The notes under the pieces were generated by a model that was given only the letters and a program-made list of their open reading frames with translations, had not been told where the DNA came from and did no database searches. Source: Piezodorus guildinii (taxonomy: Eukaryota; Arthropoda; Insecta; Hemiptera; Pentatomidae). Taken from it: DNA of 64,000 nucleotides. Positions 1 to 9,040 of the stretch are shown here, piece after piece (the stretch's first letter is position 1; each line of letters begins with the position of its first letter). A program made the position numbers and the translations under genes. The DNA is taken from assembly GCA_023052935.1 (NCBI GenBank), contig CM041298.1, forward strand, positions 20,742,871 to 20,806,870, in the 5' to 3' direction.

Positions 1-1
1 G

Positions 2-964
2 CTACACTATTATACCCCCTTCTCTAAGTTGAGCTTCTATTCGCAAGATCTCACTCTTTCCTGTTTGAGAGCCAATCAAATATCTCATTCGATTAACTAA
101 TACGTTTGGATCAACAATGCCTGTACCGCTTTTTGATTTGAACAATTTTGAGATAACATTTTTGTATTTGGGGTAATTTTTAAGTCTTATCATATTACCG
201 CTTGGGCTATGTCCCTCGAAATGTGCATTAGTTTGCATCAAAATCTTTTTATACAAAGCATAATCACTTTGTTTAACGAATGAAAGATTCGGATTTTTTA
301 TAAATAACAATTCGAAGAGACCTGGTGTACCATGATAGATATCATCACCTATAGTAAGAATATCTTCATTGATAGAAATCACTGTATCGCCGATGGTAAA
401 CTTGTGACCATCATATTTGATTCCATATACAGTATCCAGATCTTTAATGTCATTGTTCACAAGCTTTATTATATACTTTGAGGATATATTTCCAATCTTT
501 TCTAAATATTTTTGTAACATTTCTTCTCCTTTAGGAGTTTGAGTTGCTTCTCTCACCTCCTGCAGTGGGGTTTTCGGTGGCTCACACTCTTCTTCCGACT
601 TTAGAATTGGTGTACTTTCCCAAACGTGCTCTAAACGACGAGTAAATATTTTAGAAGGCCCAGGCTTTGGTGTTGTATCTGTTAGTGACGATTGTTCTAG
701 ACAATATTTAGGCATTTTTGATGGAATATGAGGAATTTCTTCTTCTTCTTCCTTCTTTCGAATTTCACATTGGGTGGAGGGGGGAAGTTTAACCTCCTGC
801 TTACTCGCTAGTCTTTCCATAGATTTCAATAAAGGTTTATACTTCAATTTCAAATATTCATCAGTCTCTTCTCGACTCCTTTTCAATAAATTACACTTTT
901 CCTGTATAGCCTTCCTGGTCTCGATTATTTCACGCATTACTACATCACTAGTTGACTCTTCCAT
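2..964 (-). CDS. DUF8207-type protein of a Polinton/virus-like element
   Basis: Complete 320-residue reading frame from ATG at 964 to TAG at 2-4. The first ~150 residues are charged and low-complexity, with a Glu-rich run near residue 75 and predicted coiled-coil character. The C-terminal half (about 165-300) holds the conserved block seen in DUF8207 proteins: an 'IKYDGHKFTIGD' segment, then 'YHGTPGLFELLF', then 'SGNMIRLKNYPKYKNVISKLF'. These proteins are common in arthropod and Hydra genomes beside A32-like ATPases in Polinton-like elements; the function is unknown, and a minor structural or DNA-binding role is only a guess. The start lies 32 bp after the ATPase stop on the same strand. The frame is intact, with no stop or frameshift. 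The family name is from memory; the pattern match is good. Confidence 0.72.
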   Translation of the reverse strand: MEESTSDVVMREIIETRKAIQEKCNLLKRSREETDEYLKLKYKPLLKSMERLASKQEVKLPPSTQCEIRKKEEEEEIPHIPSKMPKYCLEQSSLTDTTPKPGPSKIFTRRLEHVWESTPILKSEEECEPPKTPLQEVREATQTPKGEEMLQKYLEKIGNISSKYIIKLVNNDIKDLDTVYGIKYDGHKFTIGDTVISINEDILTIGDDIYHGTPGLFELLFIKNPNLSFVKQSDYALYKKILMQTNAHFEGHSPSGNMIRLKNYPKYKNVISKLFKSKSGTGIVDPNVLVNRMRYLIGSQTGKSEILRIEAQLREGGIIV

Positions 965-996
965 GTCTAACTAGAGAATGAGCTTGTCCTAACACC

Positions 997-1686
997 TCAC
1001 GGTATTATATAGGCCTCGAAACCCTTTCGATACCTTCCATCATTAATTTGTCTATCCTTGTCCAATACTAAAAATCCGTACCTGTCGTCTTTCCAGCACC
1101 ATTGACAAACCTTTTTGAAAGTTTGAAATGACATGTCTGAATTGACATGATCATCATAAATTCGTCTTAGATTTAATTCGTCTTGTCTAAAGAGTATAAG
1201 AAAGTTAGCATTTTCTCTAATCAAATGTTTTGGGACTCTAGTATAACTCTGGCTCAGATAAAATATATCAACACCGTTATGGCGCCCCATACAAAAGTAT
1301 GATCTCACATTATCTTGTTTGTCACAGGCAATATCATCGAATATAAAGACTGAGTTGGGTAGTGCCTCTTTGGGCGGAGGAACTTGTGAGTTATCTTCGT
1401 ATTGAAAAAACCCGATATCAGTTAAAGGTTGTAATATTTGAGCTAACTCTCTATATTTGGGTTGATGTAAGGATTTTGCGAACAAATAGATATTTTCAAA
1501 TTTTAATCCCTTTGAGTCATAAATCAAGCTTAGCATAAGATTAGTCTTACCACAATTTGAGGGACCGCATATTAAACATCGAATCGAATCAGGAAACAGT
1601 AAACCGTGCCTAGATTCTTTCTTAATTGGAGCGCCTCCGTCCAGGTTATGAATACGGATCGTAGTATGTTGCTTTACCAAGCGCAT
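997..1686 (-). CDS. A32/FtsK-HerA-type DNA packaging ATPase
   Basis: A 229-residue protein if translation begins at the ATG at 1684-1686; the frame opens eight codons earlier at a GTG (1710), which is unlikely to be used in a eukaryote. Counting from the GTG, Walker A is GPSNCGKTN (residues 49-57), Walker B is VFIFDD (121-126) and the 'YLSQS' motif at 151-155 is the sensor typical of the A32/FtsK-HerA packaging ATPases of Polintons, adintoviruses and other eukaryotic DNA viruses. Such enzymes drive the genome into the preformed capsid. All catalytic motifs are present and the frame is open. A TATA-like box lies 36-43 bp upstream. The neighbouring DUF8207-type gene supports a virus-like element rather than a host gene. 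Confidence 0.85.
   Translation of the reverse strand: MRLVKQHTTIRIHNLDGGAPIKKESRHGLLFPDSIRCLICGPSNCGKTNLMLSLIYDSKGLKFENIYLFAKSLHQPKYRELAQILQPLTDIGFFQYEDNSQVPPPKEALPNSVFIFDDIACDKQDNVRSYFCMGRHNGVDIFYLSQSYTRVPKHLIRENANFLILFRQDELNLRRIYDDHVNSDMSFQTFKKVCQWCWKDDRYGFLVLDKDRQINDGRYRKGFEAYIIP
1004..1013 (-). promoter_or_regulatory. TATA-like box upstream of the DUF8207-type gene
   Basis: On the minus strand CCTATATAAT lies about 40 bp before the ATG at 964, inside the 3' end of the ATPase coding frame. The short leader it implies is typical of compact viral genes. Position and sequence are the only support. Confidence 0.35.
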
Positions 1687-1721
1687 GATGGTAAATGAAA
1701 AGAATCGCACTTTGACCTCTC

Positions 1722-1729
1722 CTTTTATA
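1722..1729 (-). promoter_or_regulatory. TATA box upstream of the ATPase
   Basis: On the minus strand TATAAAAG ends about 35 bp before the ATG at 1686. It supports transcription starting very close to the gene and the choice of ATG 1686 over the upstream GTG. Confidence 0.4.
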
Positions 1730-1814
1730 CATACCGACGTGGTTGAAATGTATCAACTAATCTTCGTTAATAGAATTTTTCAAATTAAAAATTGGTATCA
1801 TATTAAAATTATTT

Positions 1815-1848
<34 letters not shown>

Positions 1849-2006
1849 ATTTATTTTTTTTATTTTTTTGCACTCATCTTGGTTTTCTAAATATAATTTA
1901 GAAGTAAGCCTTCCCACCTCGTCAAGGTGTGAGTGCGTCGAGAAGGTATGTTGATATAATATGATTGTTAATATTTTGTAAAACTATTTTTCATATTTTT
2001 TATGTT

Positions 2007-2172
2007 GGTTTCCAGGTTTATCGTTTTAAACCTCTCTTGAAACCACAACGCAGTTTTTTCGTTTTAGGTTTCCAGGTTTATCTTTTTAAACCTCTCTTGG
2101 AACCACAACGTAGTTTTTTTTTTTCATTTTAGGTTTCCAGGTTTATCGTTTTAAACCTCTCTTGAAACCATA
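2007..2172. repeat. Three tandem imperfect-hairpin repeats between the ATPase and zinc-finger genes
   Basis: Three units start near 2007, 2067 and 2131. Each reads GGTTTCCAGGTTTA, a 4-6 nt loop, TTAAACCT, CTCTT, then (G)GAAACC or a variant. The AGGTTTA/TAAACCT and GGTTTC/GAAACC arms pair around an asymmetric CTCTT bulge. A shorter GGTTTACGAGCC follows at 2189. The rest of 1711-2627 is AT-rich, with a TA run at 1816-1848, and I see no polymerase remnant in it. Confidence 0.7.
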
Positions 2173-2627
2173 ACACACATTCCTTTTAGGTTTACGAGCC
2201 TTTAGAGCCACGCCAGGGACCCATTCATTCCATCTCACATACATACTTTGGTTTAAAAATAAAAACAACAATATTATATCAACAAAAATAAAAGTAAAAT
2301 CTCTTATACAGCATCTGGAGCGATAACTAAAAATTTATTAAAACCATTTTTCATTTGGCCACAGTGCAGATTAAAAGAATATTAAAAATAAAAACGTAAT
2401 CTTCAAATACTAAAAATAAAAAATTCCATCCTTTCATATATAAAAAAAAAAAAATCTAACAGCTTCCTACTTCTCTTTTAATAAAATAAAATAAAATTAA
2501 CCTTTATTGATTAAAATAACCTTATTTCTTTTTCTTTTTTAAATAAGTTTTTCTCTTGGTCAAAAGTAGTATCACACTTGAATGTATAAAAAGATACGCC
2601 ATTTAATTTAATCATTAAATATATAGT

Positions 2628-3272
2628 TTATTTACCATCATGACCTGAGGCACCAAGGGGCCTAAATCGGTTCAATCTTAGAAGAAGACCATCTAGAGTT
2701 TTAAGGAACCAACCGCTTCCCTTTATTGTCATATCTTCCATCTCGGTAGCTATTTTCGAGTAGCTTCCACTGAGACTGTTCAAGACCGAAGAACTTTCGA
2801 ATATTGTTATGTTTTTTGTTTTAAAGGCCCTATCGCACGTCTCTCCTCTGATATTTTCATAAGTAGCCTCTAGAACTAGATTGAATTTTAGAGGAGCATC
2901 TGATTCCGCCAAAAATTCTGTAATTAAGCGATATAATGTTTCAGTCTGATGGCAGAGAAATTCCACTGCGTCAATTGGCTCAGAACATGGTAGGTAAAAA
3001 GTCTTAATATCCCCTCCAAACGCTGTCTCGATTTCAAATAAAGGCCCTATAGCTATTTCCAACCGCCTTCGTTTCGTCATGACAAGGGGAGTTTCCCTCT
3101 GACAACGACGTAAATGATTCATAAGTTGCTTTAGAGACGAAAAAATCTCGCCGCAAGAAATACATGTACGTCGTGGGAGAGTGTCCAGACACGATTTTTC
3201 ATGATGGAGTTTGTCAATTTTTCTGCTAAACACCCTATCGCAATATTGGCACTTATTGTTACTTGATGCCAT
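2628..3272 (-). CDS. Two-zinc-finger protein resembling the N-terminus of element-encoded family B DNA polymerase proteins; apparently truncated
   Basis: A 214-residue frame begins with two zinc-binding motifs: C8-C11-H23/24-C28 and C37-C40-H53-C57. The remainder carries the block that precedes the protein-primed family B polymerase region in related Polinton-like element proteins, ending in 'GSGWFLKTLDGLLLRLNRFRPLG'. In relatives this continues into a polymerase; here the frame stops four codons after 'GASG'. GT dinucleotides just before the stop (CAG|GTCATG and ATG|GTAAAT on the minus strand) could be splice donors, but no polymerase-like sequence follows before the ATPase. So this is a truncated gene, a stand-alone derivative or a first exon. 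It is co-oriented with the two genes to its left and about 0.9 kb from the ATPase. Family recall is moderate. Confidence 0.55.
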   Translation of the reverse strand: MASSNNKCQYCDRVFSRKIDKLHHEKSCLDTLPRRTCISCGEIFSSLKQLMNHLRRCQRETPLVMTKRRRLEIAIGPLFEIETAFGGDIKTFYLPCSEPIDAVEFLCHQTETLYRLITEFLAESDAPLKFNLVLEATYENIRGETCDRAFKTKNITIFESSSVLNSLSGSYSKIATEMEDMTIKGSGWFLKTLDGLLLRLNRFRPLGASGHDGK

Positions 3273-3352
3273 TATTAAAAACGATTGATAATTAGAAAAA
3301 ATATGATATAATGAACAAAATTAAGAAGTTAGGAAATAATCAAAATATTAAT

Positions 3353-3357
<5 letters not shown>

Positions 3358-3398
<41 letters not shown>
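3358..3398. repeat. Poly-A run followed by a short TA microsatellite
   Basis: About 29 A residues followed by TATATATATA. This could be the tail of a small retroposed sequence or simple slippage. The rest of 3273-3690 shows no gene I can support. Confidence 0.8.
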
Positions 3399-3400
<2 letters not shown>

Positions 3401-3690
3401 GCAAACAATAAATGGATAAATTCCTTCCAATAAATAAATCAGAAAACCCGAAGAGTGAAAGAAAAATGGAAAAATAGTTGAAAAACTTATAATGATCTAA
3501 ACTTTAAAGCCAAAATGAAAAATAGTTAGAAAAGGGTACTCACACGATACCAAGAAGCCACCTTGATGCTGGATAAGAGAATGAGAAATAGTTCTGAAAA
3601 ACACACCTATTTATAGCCGCCTTAGGGATTATACGAGCAAAGTTCATAAAGTATAGGATTAAGACGTGTGAGAAGGAGTGGGAGGAAGGG

Positions 3691-3755
3691 CAAGGAAGGA
3701 GTGGGGAAGTGCAAGGAAGGAGTGGGGGAAGATCAAGGAAGGAGTGGGGGAAGCC
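3691..3755. repeat. 21-22-bp purine-rich tandem repeat
   Basis: Three copies of CAAGGAAGGAGTGGGG(G)AAG with variable last bases start at 3691, 3712 and 3734. Strand asymmetry is strong (almost all purine on the plus strand). Overlapping short frames here are artefacts of the repeat. Confidence 0.75.
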
Positions 3756-3846
3756 GAAGAGGCCCGAGTGCAGCCGATAATGTCCGAACACTACCGAGTG
3801 TTTCTAAAAAGTAGCGACCAGCCGTATATTTCCGGGATAACCCGAA

Positions 3847-6500
3847 CTCTTCCGAAAACATCGCAAAACTTAAATTCCAAAGTAGAATTGTTAATGATGA
3901 GTAAATAATGCTTAGAAAAAGTAATAAATGGTCTAAGAAGAAGAGAAAATAATTAAAAATGCTGAACAAAATTATATTCGCCTACCGAAAGTTTTATATT
4001 ATTGTTTATGTATACTTGAAACAATTATTACAAAGTTGACGTTTACGTTTTTAAATTTAGCCTGTTTACGACTATACCATCGAGGATTAACCGTTAAATT
4101 GCTAAGGGCTTAAGAAGTCTTGTTACATTATTCATAAATAGATTACGGGTTTTAAGTCAATATTTACGATACACTTACATTTTTATTTTCACATGATTCG
4201 AATCTGTTCATCCATGGACCAAGCTGCTTCTACACTGAAATGTTGACATCAAAATACAAAATGAAGGTTGGCCTCACTCATCTTCTACAAAAAAGTATTT
4301 GGAAGATATCATAAATAATTCCCAAGAGCTGCACTCTGTTGGACATATTACGAAATGAAGAGTGTGCTGCGCCCTTGCGGATATTTTATGGAGTAATGTG
4401 TGTTCTGCGTTTAAGTGAGGAGAAAATTAAATAAAATAAAAATTTATAAAAATAAAACAAACATTGAAACATTTCGAAAATGATGCTGTTAAACATGCTA
4501 CTAAATTTTTAAACATTAAGAAAGTTAAAAAAAAAAAAAAATTAAGTTGAAGGGATACTAATCTAATGGGTAAACATTAGGAAGGTTATGTAACAATTTC
4601 GAAGGTTTAGGAAAATTTAAACATTGAGAAGGTTATGTAGCAGTTAGGAAGGATTAAAAAAAGTAAACTTGATAATGGGTCCGCGAGAATCATTGGAACT
4701 AGCCGGGAGGAACTTTTTAATGCGTAAAAGTAAAAGTACAATGAGTAGGTAAGCAAGTGCCATCGGACTTCGCCGGGCGAAACTTTCAAATGCTTAAAAT
4801 AGAGCACCGATTAGAGTTGAGTATGAATTATAAGGGACAGGGTCCAAAGGTCACGTGATTAAAAAGGGAATGGTAGGTTAGTTAAGTTTAGGTCGAAATG
4901 TTGATAGAATTTTTATAATTACAATTAGTAGGTTAGCGATGACCATCGGGCCTAGCCGGAAGAAATATAGATCACGTGATTAATAGTAGCCGTCGTATAA
5001 TAGATAAAGTTAGATAGAGGTGTTAATTGAAATTTTCTACCATAATGTACTATTTTTTATTATGATTTTAAAGATTAAAAATTCAAAATCAAAGAGCTTA
5101 AGTCTTAATGCCGAACAAAAAAAAGGTACAACACTTTACTTAATAATATTATTATAAACTCATTTAATAGGAAACCATTACGATGTAGTATATCATTATT
5201 ATAATTCACAACTATATTATTATTATTTAAACTAAAGTACATCAAATAATATTAATTTGTTTTCGTTCGAGAACATTAACGTTATCATTGTTTATTTCTT
5301 TCGGAAGAATTAAGGATTATAGCGAAGTTAGGTAGAATACCGAAGCCGGCCGAGATTAGACGAACTCTTCCGAAAACATCGCAAATAGCAATTCTAAAGT
5401 AGAATTGTTAATGATAAGTAAATAATACATAGAAAAGGTAAAAAATTGTCTAAGAAGATGAGAAAACAATAAAAAATGTTGAAAAAATATATTAAAAAAA
5501 TTATATTCCTCTATCGAAATAGGTACAAGTTTTATATTATTGTCTAATTATACTTTAAGCAATTACTAGAACAAAGTTGATATTTACGTCTTAAATCATT
5601 AGGGATTTACGGTATATTTATGGTTATGAGATAAAAGGTCCTTACTATATTTATACATATACTTAAGAAGATAATAGTTCAAAGTCTCAGAGATTAAGGA
5701 ATATTTATACTTTAAGCAATTATCAGTACAAAGTTGATATTGACGTCTTAAATTTATCTTGTTTACGATTAAATCTTTAGGGATTTACTATACTAAGAGA
5801 TAAAACGTACAAGGTCCGCATTATATTTATATATATACTTAAGAGGATAATTCTTCAAAGTCTTAAGGAACCCAGTATCGCTACTTAAACTATAGGATTA
5901 AGGATCAGAGTTCAATGCTGTATAGGATTAGGAAGCACTATTACGATGTTTATATTTAAGCCACCAAGAAGGTTCAAAGTCCATGTTTACGTTTAAGCTT
6001 AAGGAACACTATATCGCTATTTAAATTAAAGGATCAAGGTATCAAAGCTCAAATATGTATAGGATTAAGAAGCCCTATGACGATGTTTATATTAAAGCCG
6101 TTAAGAGGGTTCAAAGTCCATGTTTACGTTTCAGTTATCAGCATGCTTAAACATGATCCAAATCTGTTTGTACATGTTCATACCCTTTTAAATTATTGCA
6201 ACGGTGGCGTCATAAAACAAAATGGCGGCTGAAAAAACTTACTTGAAAAAGTATAAAATATTATTGGAAAGATAACATAAAATATTCCGGAGAGATGCAC
6301 TCTGGTGGGCACATTAAAAAGTAGAGCTGGTGCTGCGCTCTTGCGGATTCTTTAGAAATGGAGTATGTTCTGCGACTATGTGAAGAGAAAATAAAAGTAA
6401 ACAAACAGTGGAAATGTTAATACCTATTGAACATGCTTCTGAATTTGTAAACAAAGAGGAAGTTTCAGAACATAAAGTAAGCACATACGAAGCTAAAATG
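3847..6500. repeat. Diverged tandem duplication of a ~1.5-kb non-coding block
   Basis: The sequence beginning GAACTCTTCCGAAAACATCGC near 3849 recurs at 5364. The flanking similarity runs through the TATATTATTGT segment and the AAAGTTGA(C/T)(G/A)TTTACG block (4033 and 5573). The 'GAGCTGCACTCTGTTGGACATATTA' block at 4326 matches 'GAGATGCACTCTGGTGGGCACATTA' near 6291, followed in both by a 'GCTGCGC(C/T)CTTGCGGAT' stretch. The second unit also contains internally repeated 60-130-bp pieces between 5600 and 6130. A motif close to ATCGGACCTAGCCGGGAGGAACT occurs near 4692, 4759, 4944 and 6824. No coding frame is supported. Confidence 0.65.
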
Positions 6501-6807
6501 TAAACATTGGAAAGGTTTTGTAACAGCAAGGGAGGTTTCCGAAAATGTAAACAATGGGGAGGTTATGTAACAGTTTGGAAAGTTTCATAAATGTAAGCAT
6601 TGAGAAGGTTGCGGAAAATGTAAACATTGGGAAGGTTGTGTAACAGCAAGGGAGGTTTCAGATATTGTAAACAACGGGAAGGTTATGTAACAGCAAGGGA
6701 TGCTTCAGATAATGTAAACAACGGGAAGGTTATGTAACAGTAAGGGAGGTTTAAAAAAATGTAAACAATAGTAAGGTTATGTCACAGTTTGAAAGGTTCC
6801 GTAAAAG
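6500..6807. repeat. 47-bp minisatellite
   Basis: Units starting GTAAACA(A/T) occur at 6500, 6547, 6620, 6667, 6714 and 6761, with one shortened unit at 6593. The 47-bp spacing is exact over most of the array. Core words are GGGAAGGTTATGTAACAG and CAAGGGAGGTTTCAGA. Older copies of the same word lie near 4571 and 4618 in the upstream duplicate. Confidence 0.85.
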
Positions 6808-6897
6808 CACACATTACAATTCACCATCGGACCTAGCCGGGAGGAACTCTCAAGTTAGGCACTCTGATTGGTTAACTAATGAAGGAGTGGGGGGAGC

Positions 6898-7125
6898 AAA
6901 ATGGCGGCCGAGTAGACTCATGCTGTTTACATTGTTACGTCATAATACCAATATGGCGTCCGGGTAGACTCATGCTTTATAAATACTAAATTAGCCCAAA
7001 ACGTAGGGAAAAGAAAATGGACGCCGGGTAGACTCATGCTTTATAAAGACTAAATTAGCCCAAAACGTAGGGAAAAGAAAATGGACGCTGGGTAGACTCA
7101 TGCTTTATAAAGACTTAATACTCTC
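6898..7125. repeat. 64-bp tandem repeat
   Basis: GGGTAGACTCATGCTTTATAAA recurs at 6962, 7026 and 7090 (period 64 bp), with a partial unit at 6909. Each unit carries ATGG(A/C)CGCCGGG and CAAAACGTAGGGAAAAG. Confidence 0.8.
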
Positions 7126-7131
7126 AAACAG

Positions 7132-7370
7132 GGGTCACGTGATCAAAAAGGGGCGTGGCTTAGTGGTTTAGGTTAGGTTGATGAAGGGTCACGTGACTAA
7201 AAAGGGGCGTGGCTTAGTGGTTTAGTTAGGTCGATAGAGGGTCACGTGACTAAAAAGGGGCGTGGCTTAGTGGTTTAGGTTAGGTCGATGGCGCGAACCA
7301 GCGTGGTTAAGGTTAGGTCGCGGTCGAAATTCAGATTCAAATCTCCCGCCATAGGTCACGTGACCAAATG
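7132..7370. repeat. 53-54-bp tandem repeat built on a CACGTG palindrome
   Basis: Units with TCACGTGA at 7135, 7189 and 7242 share AAAAAGGGGCGTGGCTTAG and GTGGTTTAGGTTAGGT. A degenerate unit follows, with another TCACGTGA at 7356 and then CTGATTGGCTC (CCAAT-box-like) at 7378. The same octamer occurs at 4851 and 4972. The array is richer in G+C than its surroundings. TTAGGTTAGG inside it resembles the insect telomere repeat but is not reiterated. Confidence 0.75.
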
Positions 7371-7424
7371 CTGGCATCTGATTGGCTCCTCAAAAAAGTG
7401 CGCCAGCTCCCCCATTTCTTATCT

Positions 7425-7822
7425 ACTTCAATTTATTACCATTGATAAAAAATAGGTAAATATATAAGTTGAACTAAGTCGATATCCAATTAAAGGATAA
7501 TAATGAAAAAATACTTTTTAATCCTTTTTTTTTTTTTTTTGAAGATGAGAACAGTAATACACATGTATAATATACTGTCGGAAAGCTAAAAAAATAGAAA
7601 AGTATTATCTAATACACAAGCTTGTAAAAGTTAATAAAGTGATAAAAAGCCAATAAAAATAACTGATTCTTTTAGATAATAATAAAAAAGATTTAAAAAA
7701 AAAAACGCTTGTTCCTATAGAAATTCAATTTAACGAATTCTTTAATCTCTAACTGTGTTTGAAAATTCTTAAATCGATTTTCAAAACGAAAGTCGTGTGT
7801 TGCCCGCACCAATTTTTTTTTC
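7425..7822 (+). repeat. F1 repeat, 3' half (copy a)
   Basis: F1 is a non-coding ~0.9-kb repeat found more than ten times here. Its 5' end reads TTTTTACTTTCACTTACTAT and its 3' end GGTAAGTGAAAGT then CGTGTGTTGCCCGCACCAGA, so ACTTTCACTTAC is inverted near the two ends. This copy starts at the 'TTGATAAAAAATAGGTAAATATATAAG' position of the family and ends at TTGCCCGCACCAA. Its left edge abuts the CACGTG-repeat region. Confidence 0.75.
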
Positions 7823-7864
7823 ATTCAAAATAACTCTCTCTCTCAAAAAAAAACAATTAAATAT

Positions 7865-8068
7865 TTGCACATTAATCTTAAAATCTTAAACAATAATTCA
7901 TGTACACATGCCCCTATCGGACAAAAATTTAAGTTGCGGGGAGTTGCTATTTCAGAAGGCAACTGTGGACGAGATGTGGCCTTGAATCGACTACTCAAGT
8001 CTTCATTGATCCGAAGCAAACTCCAAACGAACGGTACAACACCTGCTCCCTCCTCTGATGTAGATTAA
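7865..8068 (+). other. Unrecognised 67-codon open frame in a low-repeat stretch
   Basis: The frame between two F1 copies (ending ...TPAPSSDVD, stop at 8066-8068) has mixed codon use and slightly higher G+C than its flanks. I recognise no domain. It could be a small exon of a host gene or chance. The rest of 7823-8388 is AT-rich with a short CT run. Confidence 0.12.
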
Positions 8069-8388
8069 ATATATTACATAGAATATATTATATATTACAT
8101 TTGTCTAATTAATATTACTTTCCTTACGAAAAAAGCGCCGAATAATAATTTAAAAATAATAATTTTTCAACAATATATTGAACATGATTTACTATTCTAT
8201 GCCTAAAAAAATCCGGTGTGAAAAAAAACAAACGATTTTCACTCAAACCCATTATTAAAATTAAATTAAAAAATAATTATAGTTAAAAAAAAAAGACATA
8301 AGTTGATTTTTGATAGAAACAAAAACTGTTTTACTGTTTCGTTGGAAACGTTTGATATATATATATATTACCATATTAATTTTTACTT

Positions 8389-9040
8389 TCACTTACTATA
8401 TAAGACGAAAATACACGTTTTAGTGTCCTCTGAGTCCAAATAGCCAAGTCACGAAAATAGGTCTGTGTGTGTGTGTGTGTCAGAAAAACGAAAAGTCGTA
8501 GAGAAATAAAATTTCATATTTAAGACAACCATACATCCGAGATGTTACACGAGATGTTACAGCAACTTTTTCATCGAAATCGGCTAACCAGAAGGGCCAC
8601 TTTATAACATACATTTTGCACCTGTTTATGATTTTCTCAAAAACAGCTCTAACGAATTTAATTAAACGATTTTAAATATTTAAGTAAAATTGTATAGGCT
8701 TCATTATTATTTAAGGTTTTATTCTGATTGAAATAGTCTGACAGAGCTTATATGCCGATATTTTAAATTTTCTTCCTCTAAAGTATCTTTAGTTTTGTAG
8801 ATTTAAGAAAATCAGGCATATTATCTTATTATGATTGATAAATAACGGCTTAATATGCAAGTTGAGCGAATTTGACAAACAAATAAAGGAGAAAAGTGCA
8901 AAAATATTTTTTATATATGGATGTATAATATACCGTTGGAAAGCTAAAGAGTTTTGAAAAAATTTTATCTAATACTGGGAATTTTAAAGGTTAATCGAAA
9001 GTGATAAAAAGCTAATAAATCTAACTGATTGTTGTAGATA
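8389..9040 (+). repeat. F1 repeat, 5' part of copy b, interrupted by copy c
   Basis: Starts TTTTTACTTTCACTTACTAT and follows the F1 order to 'AACTGATTGTTGTAGATA', where copy c begins in the opposite orientation. The rest of copy b resumes at 9941. A (GT)n run at 8464-8481 lies where other copies also have GT-rich sequence. Confidence 0.75.

Noticed and set aside
3678..3969. Overlapping short frames on both strands
   Set aside because: Generated by the purine-rich 21-22-bp tandem repeat; no domain.
7132..7300. CRISPR-like or telomere-like array (TTAGGTTAGG inside regular repeats)
   Set aside because: Units are contiguous tandem repeats without unique spacers, and TTAGG is not reiterated beyond two units. 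Eukaryotic minisatellite.
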